A stretch of DNA of 64,000 bases from Erigeron canadensis (Eukaryota > Streptophyta > Magnoliopsida > Asterales > Asteraceae): positions 17,856,001 through 17,920,000 of the forward strand of contig NC_057764.1 of assembly GCF_010389155.1 (NCBI RefSeq). Reading direction: 5' to 3'. The notes under the pieces are model-generated. The model was not told the origin of the DNA and searched no databases. It was given only the letters and a program-made list of their open reading frames with translations. Shown here piece by piece: positions 34,716 through 45,600 of the stretch. The position numbers and the translations under genes are program-made. Position 1 is the stretch's first letter; every line of letters begins with the position of its first letter.

Positions 34716-35750
34716 GTGCTAACTTCGGTAGAGAACCCTCCTACCGATTTGGAACTCAAACTGCTTCCGGACCATCTAGAATATGCATATCTTGAAGGTA
34801 CATCTTTTTTGCCCGTTATTATTTTGTCCTCACTTTTGGAGGATGAAAAGTCTAGACATATGACCGTCCTTAAGGCCCATAAAAAGGCCTTTGCATGGAA
34901 AATTTCTGATATTCCGGGTATAAGTCCAGAATTTTGTAAGCACACCATAAATTTTATTGATGATTTTAAACCGGTTGTGCAAAGGCAACGTAGATTGAAC
35001 CCGAACATGAAAGATGTGGTAAAAAAAGAGATAATTAAATTGCTTGATGCGGGAATCATATTTCTCATTTCGGATAGTTCATAGGTAAGTCCGGTACATT
35101 GTGTACCGAAAAAGGGTGGGATGACCGTAGTTTTAAATGAAAAGAACGAATTGATTCCCACTAGAACTGTCATGGGGTGGAGGGTATGTATTGATTACGT
35201 GAAATTAAATGATGCAACCCGCAAAGATCACTTTCCCTTTCCCTTTATTGATCAAATGCTCGAATGGCTCGCCAAAAATGAGTATTTTTGCTTTTTAGAT
35301 GGGTTCTCCGGGTACTTTCAAATACCCATTGACCCCAAAGACCAAGAAAAGACCACGTTTACTTGTCCCTATGGCACTTATGTTTATAGGAGGATGCCAT
35401 TTAGTCTTTGCAATGCCCCCGGAACTTTTCAAAGATTTATGGTTGCCATTTTTCAAGACATGATCGAAACTTTCCTCAAAGTTTTCATGGATGATTTTTC
35501 TGTTTTTGGTAGCTCTTTTGAGAATTGTTTAGAAAGTCTTGATAAAATGCTTGAAAGATGTGAAAGGGCACACTTGGTCTTAAATTGGGAAAAATGTCAC
35601 TTTATGGTGAAGGAAGAGATTGTGTTGGGACATAAAGTTTCTAAAGCGGGTCTAGAGGTTGATAAAGCAAAAATTGATGTAATCGCTAAATTGCCTCCAC
35701 CGACCAATGTTAAATCAATTAGAAGCTTTTTGGGTCATGCCGGTTTTTAG
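34716..35750 (+). pseudogene. Athila reverse transcriptase
   Basis: Same frame as the protease, with a stop TAG at 35082. Motifs: VCIDYVKLND (about 35188), FCFLDGFSGYFQIPI (about 35286), MPFSLCNAPGTFQRFM (about 35395) and the catalytic VFMDDFSVF (about 35484). SIRSFLGHAGF sits at the end. At 35748 the frame stops and about 100 residues expected between RT and RNase H are missing, so this is a deletion junction. The enzyme would copy element RNA into DNA. Confidence 0.88.
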
Positions 35751-35799
35751 GCCAAAGGGAGGATAGACATTTCCGTCCCAGTTTTGTCCCATTTCTTAT

Positions 35800-36245
35800 G
35801 CTAGAAGACCTTGAATCCGGCCCAACATAAAGTACACTGTGACTGAGAAAGAGTTGTTGGCCGTTGTGTATGCTTTTGACAAATTTCGTCCCTACTTGTT
35901 TTTGAATAAGCCTATTGTTTACACGGACCATTCCGCATTGAGGTACTTGTTTTCAAAACAAGATGCCAAGCCCCGTCTCATCCGTTGGGTCTTTCTTTTG
36001 CAAGAATTCGACATTGAGATCAAGGATAAAAAAGGGGACTGAAAATGTGGCGGCCGACCATTTAAGTAGGCTCGAAAACCCTCACCGAGAGGAGTTGCAA
36101 GAGCATGAGATTATTGATAATTTTCCTGAAGGGTTTTTAATGCAGATTGGAGTTGAGGAAGCACCTTGGTTTGCCGATATTGCTAGCTATCTTAGTGCAG
36201 GTGTGATTCCCGAGGAGATGTCATCTCAAGAGAAGATGACATGAT
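35800..36245 (+). pseudogene. Athila RNase H, partial
   Basis: Homology resumes after the deletion with [18 protein letters not shown] (35842), [11 protein letters not shown] (about 35917) and [16 protein letters not shown], then shifts frame near 36035 into ADHLSRLENPH. The first acidic residues of RNase H lie in the lost segment. Confidence 0.82.
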
Positions 36246-37390
36246 AAGGGACAATCCACTTGTTTGGATTTTGTGCAGATGGCATGATAAGGAGGTGTGT
36301 GTTGGGAGGCAAAACCCGAAAGATTCTTGATGATTGTCACCATGGGCCAACCGGTGGACATTATGGACCGTCTGTCATCGGAAAGAAAATGCATGATGCT
36401 GGATTCTATTGGCCAACGATCTTCAAAGAGGCGCAAACTTTGGTAGAGGTTTGTGATGTGTGTCAAAGACAAGGTAACATTTTTAAACGTGATGAAATGC
36501 CTCAAAACTTCATTCAGGTATGAGAAGTTTTTGATGTGTGGGGCATAGACTTTATGGGACCTTTTCTTCTGTCAATATCCTTGTTGCTGTTGATTATGTT
36601 TCTAAATGGGCCGAGGCTATAGCCCTGCCAACGAATGATGCACGTGTTGTCATTCACTTTTTGAAACAGCTTTTCTGTAGGTTTGGCGTGCCCAAGGCCT
36701 TAATAAGTGATCGCGGGAGTCATTTCACGAATCACCAACTTGTTAAGGTGTTAAAGAGGTACGGTGTAAATCACCGTTTTTCGACCTCCTATTACCCGCA
36801 AACGAGTGGCCAAGTTGAAAATACTAACCGGGCATTGAAAAGAATTCTTGAGAAAACCGCACGAGATAACCCAAAGTCTTGGTCCACCAAGCTTGACGAT
36901 GCTCTATGGGCATTTAGGACCGCCTACAAGACACCGATTGGGACTACCCCATTCCGGTTGCTTTATGGCAAGACTTGTCATCTTCCTATTGAAATTGAGG
37001 ATAAAGCCTATTGGGTGCTCAAGAATTGTAATATGATTGCAATTAAATGAACTAGATGAACTTAGGTTGAATGCTTATGATAACTCTTTGCTTTACAAGG
37101 AACGCACTAAGGTATGGCATAGTCGTAGGCTTAGAAAGAAGGAATTTAAAGCCGGTGATAAAGTTTTGTTGTTCCTATCTAAGTACAAGTTTAAGCAACC
37201 AAAGTTGACATCTAGGTGGACTGGCCCTTTTGTGATCAAACATGTTTATCCGTCTGGTTATGTTAAATTGTTTAAATCGGATGGAACTACTTTTATTGTA
37301 AATAGTCACAGGTTGAAGCTTTACCATGTCGAAGAACAAAGTGTGGGAGTCTTTGTTGACGAGCTTCCCTTTTTCGAAATAAAGCAATGA
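36246..37390 (+). pseudogene. Athila integrase
   Basis: The His/Cys region HHGPTGGHYG..CDVCQRQG runs 36338-36473. The frame breaks at TGA 36521 and just before 36538. The catalytic core has D in GIDFMGPF (about 36541-36565), D in LISDRGSHF (about 36700-36726) and E in SGQVENTNRAL (about 36805-36835). Another frame change near 37037 leads into the C-terminal DNA-binding part (KVWHSRRLRKKEFKAGDKV, RWTGPFVIKHVYP). The frame ends at 37390. It would have joined element DNA to the chromosome and is not translatable as one piece. Confidence 0.88.
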
Positions 37391-37597
37391 AGAAGGATTT
37401 CGAGTCTAGCTAAAGACTCGTAAATAAATTAAGCGCTTCGCGGGAGGCAACCCGTGTTTCTTGTTTTATTATTTTGGAACATTTTTGTTTATTTTTCATT
37501 GGTATTGTGTTTTAATAAGAATTACATGTAGAAACCGCTCTCACGCCTTTCGGTAAGTGTTTACGTGGAAGAAAACCAAGGTAAGTGGGGGGGGGGG

Positions 37598-37786
37598 GTT
37601 GCGCCGCAATGGTATGCTTTAGTTGCGCCGCAACAAGGTTTGTTGCACCGCAGCTACAATCCCTGTAATCGGTATTGCGCCGCAATGGGTATTCTTTCCA
37701 GAAAATCCAAAAAAAAAAAATTAAAAAAAATAATCGGCATTAAAAATAAGGGGGCATTGCACCGCAACAAGGCATTGGGCCGTAAC
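37598..37786. repeat. Second cluster of ATTGCGCCGCAAT palindromes, after integrase
   Basis: Words at 37598-37610, 37622-37634, 37642-37654, 37674-37686, 37756-37768 and 37774-37786, several with one or two changes. A run of about 12 G precedes the first word. The region is non-coding, between integrase and the env-like exon. Confidence 0.85.
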
Positions 37787-37973
37787 CCTGGTTAAACCAA
37801 GTCAATCGTTTTTAAATCAAAAAAGGGGATCGGGGGTTTTTGAAATCACACACTCACAAACTTTTCAAGGCTTTCTTCTTTCTTCCTTTGCCCTGCCGAT
37901 CCAAATCCTAACCCCTCTCCTTTATTTTTCTCATTTCATTAATCTTTCTATTTAATCTTTAATCAATATGACA

Positions 37974-38265
37974 AGACAAGGAAAGGTTAGTGTTTCTTCT
38001 CCCTCTATTTTTGAATTTAATAGGTTAATTAGATTTTCTTGCTTGATTTCAAATTAAAATTTTACTTGTTTATTTGAATTCAAATGAACAATTGTTTAAG
38101 GAGATTGAGACAAGGAGGGTTAACAAGGAAAGGTTAGTGTTTCTTCTCCCTCTATTTTTGAACTTAATAGGTTAATTAGATTTTCTTGCTTGATTTCAAA
38201 TTAATAATTTATTGTTTGTTTGAATTCAAATGAACAATTGTTTAAGGAGATTGAGATAAGGAGGG
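37974..38265 (+). repeat. 147-base tandem duplication over the env-like splice donor
   Basis: The segment from CAAGGAAAGGTTAGTGTTTC (37977) to the GATTGAGA near 38110 recurs from 38124 to about 38255 with few differences. Both copies carry AAAG|GTTAGT, so there are two potential 5' splice sites. Confidence 0.85.
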
Positions 38266-38443
38266 TTGGGTTGATTTATTGATTAGATTGATGTCGTAAT
38301 GGTGAATTGATCAATTAGGGTTTTGCTCCAAGTATGTTTAATTTAATCTAAGAGAAACCCTAGAAGAAGTTTTGGGTTTTGAATAATGGTGGTTCTTGAA
38401 TGTTCATCCTGCGTCTGTTCGTCCAAAACCCAGAAAACATTGC

Positions 38444-38506
38444 ATTGCGCCACAATGAGGTAGGCAGAAAATGAGGTTACGCCGCAACAAGGTTGCTGAG
38501 CCACAA
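38444..38506. repeat. Third set of palindromic words, inside the intron
   Basis: Degenerate copies lie at 38444-38456, 38476-38488 and 38494-38506. They are about 90-150 bases before the presumed splice acceptor at 38597. Confidence 0.7.
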
Positions 38507-40346
38507 TAGGCCCTTTTCGACCCTGAATAGTTTATGCTTTTATATATGTATATTTATATCAGGGTTTGATCATTTTAATGTTTCCTTGTATGTGTAGGAT
38601 CCCGCTACTTCCAGCCGTGCGGGACGAGGTGGTTCTCGCACCTCGTCGGCTGCTGCACCGGCTGGAGGAGCTATTGCTGCACCTGCGGGTGGTCTCACAC
38701 CTCGTGATGCACCTGCCAAGAGAATTGAATACACTAACAAGTTGGCTACTCTTCACACCAAAGATATTGTTGAACCGACGTACATGAAACGTAGAATGTT
38801 GGAAACCCTTGATATACTTGATGATATTCGTAAGTATTTGCGTGTTGTGGGTAGTTTTAATGATCCTGATGGGAATGCAATTGATAAGGAGTTTACTATG
38901 TGGTTTGATTTGTTTAAGAATAGGGAAATTGTTTGTAAGGAGTGGTGTTTGGAATTTTACTCCACAATTTCTGTGGATAATATTGATAATGTTAAGAATT
39001 TGTTTACTGAGCAGTGTATTACTTTTCATTGTGGGGGACTTAATAGGCGTCTCGCTATTCCTGAGTTTGGTTTGGCTACTGGTATGTATACTCAGGAGAC
39101 TTTAGATGATCCGGCTTTTGAACACCTGTTGGCTACTTCTGTTAGGAATAGTTCTGGATTTTTCATGTGGATACATGGAACGGGAGGGCTTATTACTCTC
39201 GTATTTCAGGTGGAGTTTGGAAAGGAGCTTGTGCGGCAAGTACAATTCAGTCGCCTATTCTTATGATATTCCATAAGGTGCTAGTTCACTTCTTTGTCCA
39301 GCGGACTAATCACCCGGACAAGTTATACATGGACGACTTATGGTTGTTAAGGTTGTTTGATGAAGGAAATGTTTATTGGAAAGCTTGCGCTCCTTATGTG
39401 TTAGCTAGGCATATGGGGATGAAGGGTGTTCGTGATAGTGGGTTGGTATGTGGACATTTCATTACTAGGATTGTGAAATATTTTGGAGTTGGTGAAGAGG
39501 GAGTTACTTTGAATTGTAAGGCTATGAAGCCTTTTGTTTGAAACGATTTGAAGTGGTGGAAGTTGATTAAGCCCATGACTAAGAATGGTATTCCAAGGTT
39601 GATTGATTTTGGTAGAGAAGATTCTGATGATGAGGATGAGGAAGGTGACGATGGTGACGAGGAGATGGCTGATGTACCTGAGCAGCAGCCCGAGCCTGTA
39701 CGACGCCCTAAGCGTCGTGCTACTACTTCTGATGTGGGGGCATCTTCTTCCACAGCCCCTACAGGCTTCCTCGATCTTTCTCCTTTACAGGGTTTAATTA
39801 ATCCGATGTTGACATCCCAGCAACAGTTTCAGAATAATATGGTTGGATTTCAGACTAGGATGGACGATTTTCGACACCAGATGGGCAATGATTTGACTTA
39901 TGTTGGTTCCGGTTAGGGCAGGGTTCTTTACGATTCTCGACGATATCAGCCTATGTTGGAGGCAGTTTACAGGACAAGATTACACCCCACCCCAGTTATT
40001 CTAGAGTATGCCCCACCCAGTATTTTTATCCCCCATTAGAGGGTTGGCGGTGGAATCTATTTCCCACGGGAGCGCCAGCCTGAGGAGCCTCCTCGTCATG
40101 ATCCTAGTGCACTAGGACCGGATATACCGGTTCGTTTTGGTAGTTATGCAAGTACCCAGGCAGGGATGGATGCTGGAGAGACAGGAGGTGCGGAGCCCTC
40201 TTTTGCTGAGCAGGTTGTCGGATCATTTTTTGATGTTGGTAACATTCCTGGTTACCGCCCCTATCCACCTCCACCACAATGATCAGATTCTGATGATGAT
40301 GGCAGTCGTCTGTCAGTTTATAGCTTGAATTGTTTGAACAATTTAA

Positions 40347-42430
40347 TTTTCTGTACTTTTCGTTATTTTCTTAGTTTGCTTTGTATCCACCCGTAGGGGT
40401 GATGGACATCGTTTTTTTATTTCCATTTATGTTCACATAAGTAGGGTAGAATGATGGAATGCTTAACTTTATATTCTATTGGCTTTACTTGTGTTCATGT
40501 GTGATAGCAAGGTTGTCATTTGCATATGCTGACAGTAAGTTCAACGATCGTATTCTTGTTGGCATCCTTCACGCATGGAACAACACTTATACCCGACAAG
40601 TTTTTCTTGTTCTTGATTTTCGTTTTGTTTACTTTCCCCTATTTTCCTTAGTTTGCCTTAGTTTATTGGACGACATTGTCTAACTTAACTGGGGGGGGGG
40701 GGGGGGGGGTAAATTGGAAAAAGTTGGGTAATATTTTTAGAGGATTTTTAACTTTTTGCATGTTTGTCCTTGTAGTTAATTGCTTTTGTCACTTAATCAT
40801 AGATTTTAATGGGCAATGTAACTACACCCTTGGTACTAAATTTTAATATGTGGAATGTGTTTTGACTAATTAACGTGGCATCACTTCTGGATTAATAACA
40901 TTGCTAGCGCGCTTATAGCACCAAAACACCCAAATTGTGAGATTGATTCATTGCTAGTTATGATAGGTGTTACGGTTTTGGAATTATTAGCCTTGTAAAT
41001 TTGTCCCTCTCTTAGGCTTTTGGATTTATCCGAAAGTAAGGGTCCCTTTTAGAGCTCTGAACTATGATGTGTAAGTTTGAGGTTGATTTTTCGTTTTCAA
41101 GTTATTTCATTTGCTATGAGTGTGTCGGTGATTGCGTTGATTCTAGAACTTGTCCTTGTTGATCGTTCCGTGGTTTTTCTATATGATGAAGAGGCAAATT
41201 AGGATTTAAACCTTTGTTCTTTGTATGTTCACCCCTTGTTTCGTAAAAATTTGTTATGTGTGCATGTTTTGTAATGTACTTAGTAGCTAACTACACTAGT
41301 TAGTGAACCGCCTATTTTAAACCCTTATGTTGCACTCACTTTTAGTGCAAGAAAAAATAGAAAACATGTTATCATTAGCCTGTTATTTGTTATTAAATCC
41401 ACCTAAATATACATCTTTCCTAGACATACCAATAGTCGAAGTCCTGGTGGGTCATTGGTTGCCTATGCTAGTGGATGGTTTGGGTTTGGTTTTATTATGT
41501 CGGGTTGGGATATTCTCATCTTATGGGGGTAGTTTAATTTCGTCACGATTTGGATCGAGTCTGGATTGTTCAGCTTAGCATTTTGTTAAATGATTTGTCC
41601 CTGTTTCTTAATTATTAAGAGAATACCAATTAGTAAGAGTAAAAGTAGCTCACAAAAAAAATGAAGAAAAAGAATAAAAGAATTGAAAACAAAAAAAAAA
41701 TTGAAAAAAATTAAAAAAATTTGAAATACTATATCCTTTGATTTAATTTTCTTAGTTGGCATGTTTGTTTAAGCCAGCATGGGTAGTTAAGCGGAAGGAG
41801 TTGTTTGATTGTCCTACACCACAATGGTGTCGTTTTTAGGATCGTTCTATTGGGGGATATTGTCGGGAGAACTTCTTGGGATTTGGACCGTTGGCAACTA
41901 ATGACATGGGTTTGTTTATGGACTAGACTATATGTGAAAACTTTGTTAAATGTTGTGATAGTTCTTTGTTAACACTACTTGTTTACCCAATTTTCCATAC
42001 CCTTTGTTTAAATACCTTGTTAAGCCTCAGACATGTTACAACCCATAAAGTCCTCTTCTGATATACGTTATAGGGCGCAAGCTCCTTGGCGATATAGGAA
42101 CGGACCTAGTACAAGCCTATGGTTAAAATATTATGCATCACGACTTGGTATTGAGTGATTATTCAAATATTCAACCCCAAGAGTAAGTTAGTTGGAGTAG
42201 GATAGGCGAGATATCACTTATTCGTTTCATTTGTGCTGAGTCGTGTTATTAAGGCTTGTGTATCAGTCGAATATTGTCAAACATTCCGGTTTTCATTTAA
42301 GATTAAAACTGTCTAGCCATTTATTTCATTTTGTGGTTGAGCTTCTTTTAGTTTAACTGAAATGTGGTTCCACAATGTACCAAGGTGTCATTTGTTTTCA
42401 GCTTGAAATTGCTTGGTGACAAGCAAAGCT
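40347..42430 (+). other. 3' non-coding part of the Athila-like element
   Basis: About 2.1 kb without a supported gene; the 74- and 83-residue ORFs at 40459 and 41327 show no family motif. It contains a run of about 18 G at 40691-40708 and an A/AAAG-rich tract at 41650-41735. Confidence 0.6.
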
Positions 42431-42446
42431 TAAGTGTGGGGGGATT
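42431..42446 (+). other. Polypurine tract of the Athila-like element
   Basis: AAGTGTGGGGGGATT directly precedes the TG of the 3' LTR. Confidence 0.75.
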
Positions 42447-43902
42447 TGATATGTCGTATTTTATACCCATTTCCCTCGGTTAATATAGTTAAGTTAGCAT
42501 GTTTATTGAGTCATTTTTATATACAATTGTCGCGTTTATGGTATTTGTTAGTGTTTCAGGTGATTGACAAGTATGTAAGCGTAAATCTGGAGAAAATGAC
42601 TATCTGGAGCTAAAACAAGTGCTAACGGAGAATTACCGAAGCGTTTGGATGAAGAAAGAAGCTAGTCAACGAAAGTCAAAGTTCATTGCGCCGCAACACT
42701 TGGAGCAGGGATTTTAGTTGCGCCGCAATGGGAAGATGTTGCGCAGCAATACATCAAGTCTTCGGCCAGTACGAGTCAATATAAGTCAAAGTCAAAGGAG
42801 AAGTCAACCCTCATTGCGCCGCAATGAGGGGCGGTTCTACACACTTTTTGGTACATATATATATATATATATTGAGTTTTATCATTCCAAAAAGGAAATC
42901 TTGACCTCTCCAGCCGATTTTTAGGATATTTTTAAGGGTTTTTCATCTGCAAATCATCTTTGAAGATTGCTATCACGGTTGGAGATTTATTTAGCCATTA
43001 TTTATCATTCTCAAACGATTTTAACATTCGGTACAATATGTTTTCATATATTATTGTTTGTTTTTATCTTTTCAATATGAGTGGCTAATCGCCTTTTTAT
43101 CCATCTTAATGGAGTAAGACAATATGTAAGGATTGCACAATTTTTAATAATTCAAAGTTGATTATATTTAACGTTACATCGTGAACTTAGTATATTTGTT
43201 CTTTATCATTTATCTTGAATCGATTGGTATTTTATATGTGTCTTTAATGGTAATTATTGTTCGCATATACTTTATTTCAATTGTTTGGGTACATACGTGT
43301 TGAATCTATGACGAGTACGGTAGATAATTATTCAATGATAATACGAATAAATGTGTTAACGATTGGGTACAATCGGTAGGTGTAATTGTTATCTTAATAA
43401 CCAAAACCATTGTTGAATTAGCAAAGTTATAAAAGATGTCTTGGGGTACCGGTCTTTGTAATGGAACTAGTTTATACAAGAGAGTCGAATGATGTCTTTA
43501 ACTTGACGGGTACGGGGTTGGAGCTTTGTTTGAGTCTCGGTTATTTAATTAACGTAATTTGAATTTGATGATCTTCATTTTATCTGCAATCTTAACATGT
43601 TGTTGAGCGAAATCAAGATGGATGCCTTTTAATTATTGTTTTAATCAAACTTTCTCTCTTGCGATTAATCCTACGGGATTACTAACAAATTCACTAACTT
43701 TTGCAAAGTGGCAACTCGGCCACAAAAACCCCCCATTTCTTGAATCACTTTATTTTAACAATTACTTACAAAGTCCTTGTGTTCGACCTCGTACTTACCA
43801 AGTCACTATATTGCATACGAACGGGTACACTGCCCGTAAGTGTGTAGTAGACAGTTACTAGGTATTTCGTGATATAAATTTAAAACTAGAAAATACACAT
43901 CA
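42447..43902 (+). repeat. 3' LTR of the Athila-like element
   Basis: 1,456 bases from TGATATGTCG to TACACATCA. It holds four palindromic words (42685-42825). Compared with the 5' LTR it has scattered substitutions and a longer (AT)n run at 42855-42874. Confidence 0.92.
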
Positions 43903-43907
43903 CGGTT

Positions 43908-43966
43908 CCTAGTTTTTGGATAATCAGGAACGAGGTTCCTGGAACCGATTTTTCTGCCCACGTTTA
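43908..43966 (-). mobile_element. Right end of the hAT element
   Basis: GGAACC-type subterminal words and the inverted terminal repeat, which reads TAAACGTGGGCA on the minus strand. The Athila insertion separates this end from the transposase remnant. Confidence 0.65.
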
Positions 43967-44119
43967 TCTGGAACTGAAGAACAATGTTTTAGTTGTAAAT
44001 GTGTTCTTTTGTTAAAACTTTTGGACTTTTCGTAATGAATTTGGGCTTAAGGTTTGCTCTTTACTTTTTTTATACATGTTTTAACTTTTAACTACAAAAC
44101 TTTTTTATTTTAACTTTCT

Positions 44120-44493
44120 TTATGTGTTTATACAATATCCACTGATGACGTATCCACCCAGCCGTTGATACACAGGGTATATGCAGGATACTACAATCTT
44201 CGATGGATTAGGAAAAGATACGTGCATATCGCGAAGACCGGTATTTAATGGAAAAGATAAGAGCAAATCAAGCTATTTTCGGATATAATATAACTAACAC
44301 CCAAAACCCTACTTGGAGGGGAAGTCATGGGCTCCCTATAAAAAGGGGATAAACGAACGAAGAGAGAGGATATACAAATCACACACACATTTGGCGTACA
44401 AAAGGCTTTGCCTTATCGTAAGGGAATCGCCAGATTACAACCAAATTCAAACCCCATTCACACGTTCTAGGAGCCCGGATTGGTGTACAAACA
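44120..44493 (+). repeat. Gypsy LTR remnant
   Basis: It shares with the LTR at 288-726 a TATA box (TATAAAA, 44337-44343, in CCCTATAAAAAGGGG), the hairpin TTGGCG (44391) / CGCCA (44428-44432) and the end GTGTACAAACA. The left boundary is uncertain. A degenerate primer site GTGGCGGCATCCATGGGACG follows at 44495-44514. Confidence 0.6.
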
Positions 44494-44494
44494 A

Positions 44495-45600
44495 GTGGCG
44501 GCATCCATGGGACGCATTCAAATGGCAAAACCCACCCAAAAACCATAAAAATTTTTGTTTCTCAGATCCTAAACCTAGAACATGGAAGATGGAAATAGAC
44601 CACCCGGTTTCGTCGGACAACAAAGCATAGATATGAACCGAAACAATGGGGGACACCCATAACACCATCTTCAGCAGGGGAAACCATTGCCTCTACATCG
44701 GCTCCGCCTCTTTTTGATGAAGCATACATACGACATAACCATGAAAGCATCATAAACACATTGCGACGCCTTCAAAAGATTGAGGTATTGACAGGAAGAG
44801 CGATCAACTTCGATGAAGCATACGATGAGTATGACGGGGATACCCCACCACATGGAAGATGAAGGCAACCATTCGATCACTGATCAAGAGTACAGAATAA
44901 TACACCAGGAAGAGACACTATGGCAAACAACAATAGCCAATCCAATAATGCCACTAGAACGCAAGCCGCTACCCTGGAACAGGCAACCCAGGTTCATAGA
45001 ATGATGAGCAAGGGCATGGCACTCAAAATACCCACAATATACCTCAGGGGGTGCAAAATCCAGGATTGTCGAACAATGGAGACACCCAGCCACCACCTAG
45101 CTATAACACACCCCCAGATCTCAATCCAACATCCCTGGGTACATCCATTATATGCAGCATACCGTTATTCCACAGGGGCCATCTGCCTTAGGGCCACAGG
45201 GAAATTACCCAGAGTATGACCACACCAGGATACGACAACAATGGTCAAAGTACATTCACCCAAGGTTTTCAAAATAACTGCCAAGGATCCATTGCAACAG
45301 GGTATCAAAGAAACCCGTAGGGTCAATCAAACCAAGGATTCCCAATCAATAACTAGGGATCGACAATTCTAGGATTTCAGAATTTCGCCTAGGGTAAATA
45401 CATGCAAGGCAATAACCAAAACCAGCAGGTGAATGGGTTTTAAACTAATCAGGCAGGGCAGCAAACCCAGGTGGCTTTACCTATGGACAACAGCAGCAAG
45501 GGTTTCAGATGCCAAGTCAAGTACAATTTACCCCCGGGCTACAGCATCAAAATATCAACTCAGGCTTCCAAGCAGCAAACACAAGTACAATTTGCAAGAT
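44495..45600 (+). pseudogene. Degenerate gypsy leader and gag remnant
   Basis: After the primer-site-like sequence comes a stretch rich in Gln, Asn and Pro codons in several frames (for example FVGQQSIDMNRNN near 44605 and NQNQQVNG near 45416), with frequent stops. This fits the decayed head of a gag gene. Short ORFs at 44313, 44813 and 44920 are fragments. The homology fades by about 45600 and no pol is visible. Confidence 0.45.

Larger units (their letters stand above)
37968..40346 (+). pseudogene. Athila env-like ORF with probable intron
   Basis: A short first exon (ATG at 37968, six codons to 37985) ends at a GTTAGT donor. The next exon would start at 38598 after TGTGTAG, in phase zero, and opens an Ala/Gly-rich head followed by YMKRRMLETLDILDDIRKYL. 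The body (38763-39541) resembles the Athila ORF-1/env-like family: REIVCKEWCLEFYSTIS, LNRRLAIPEFGLATGMY, then after a frame change at about 39176 FFVQRTNHPDKLY. An acidic tail and a Ser/Pro-rich end follow. Stops lie at TGA 39539, TAG 39914 and near 40038. No signal peptide or clear membrane segment is visible, so an envelope role is only a family-level guess. Confidence 0.68.
20457..43902 (+). mobile_element. Athila-like Ty3/gypsy retrotransposon, split by a copia element
   Basis: Flanked by the 5-bp duplication CGGTT (20452-20456 and 43903-43907). Layout: 5' LTR 20457-21924, tRNA-Asp-type primer site, gag interrupted by the copia element (22642-32410), protease, RT, partial RNase H, integrase, env-like region behind a probable intron, long 3' non-coding part, G-rich polypurine tract, 3' LTR 42447-43902. 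Net length is about 13.7 kb without the copia insertion. All ORFs carry stops or frameshifts and the RT-RNase H junction is deleted. The large size, primer type and env-like ORF fit the Athila branch. Confidence 0.93.
17333..43966 (-). mobile_element. hAT transposon, split by the Athila-like element
   Basis: The left end is TAGGCGTGGGCA (17333) and the right end reversed is TAAACGTGGGCA (ending at 43966). Both ends are followed by many GGAACCGGTTC-like subterminal words (17360-17510, 20335-20456, 43908-43950). Removing the Athila insertion joins 20456 to 43908 and leaves about 3.2 kb. The transposase remnant inside is on the minus strand, with its 5' end towards the right terminus. The flanks TCTGAAAA and TCTGGAAC may be a decayed 8-bp duplication, but this is uncertain. 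Confidence 0.7.

Noticed and set aside
34481..35173. 230-residue minus-strand ORF
   Set aside because: Antisense of the Athila protease-RT reading frame; Ser-rich because the sense strand is acidic.
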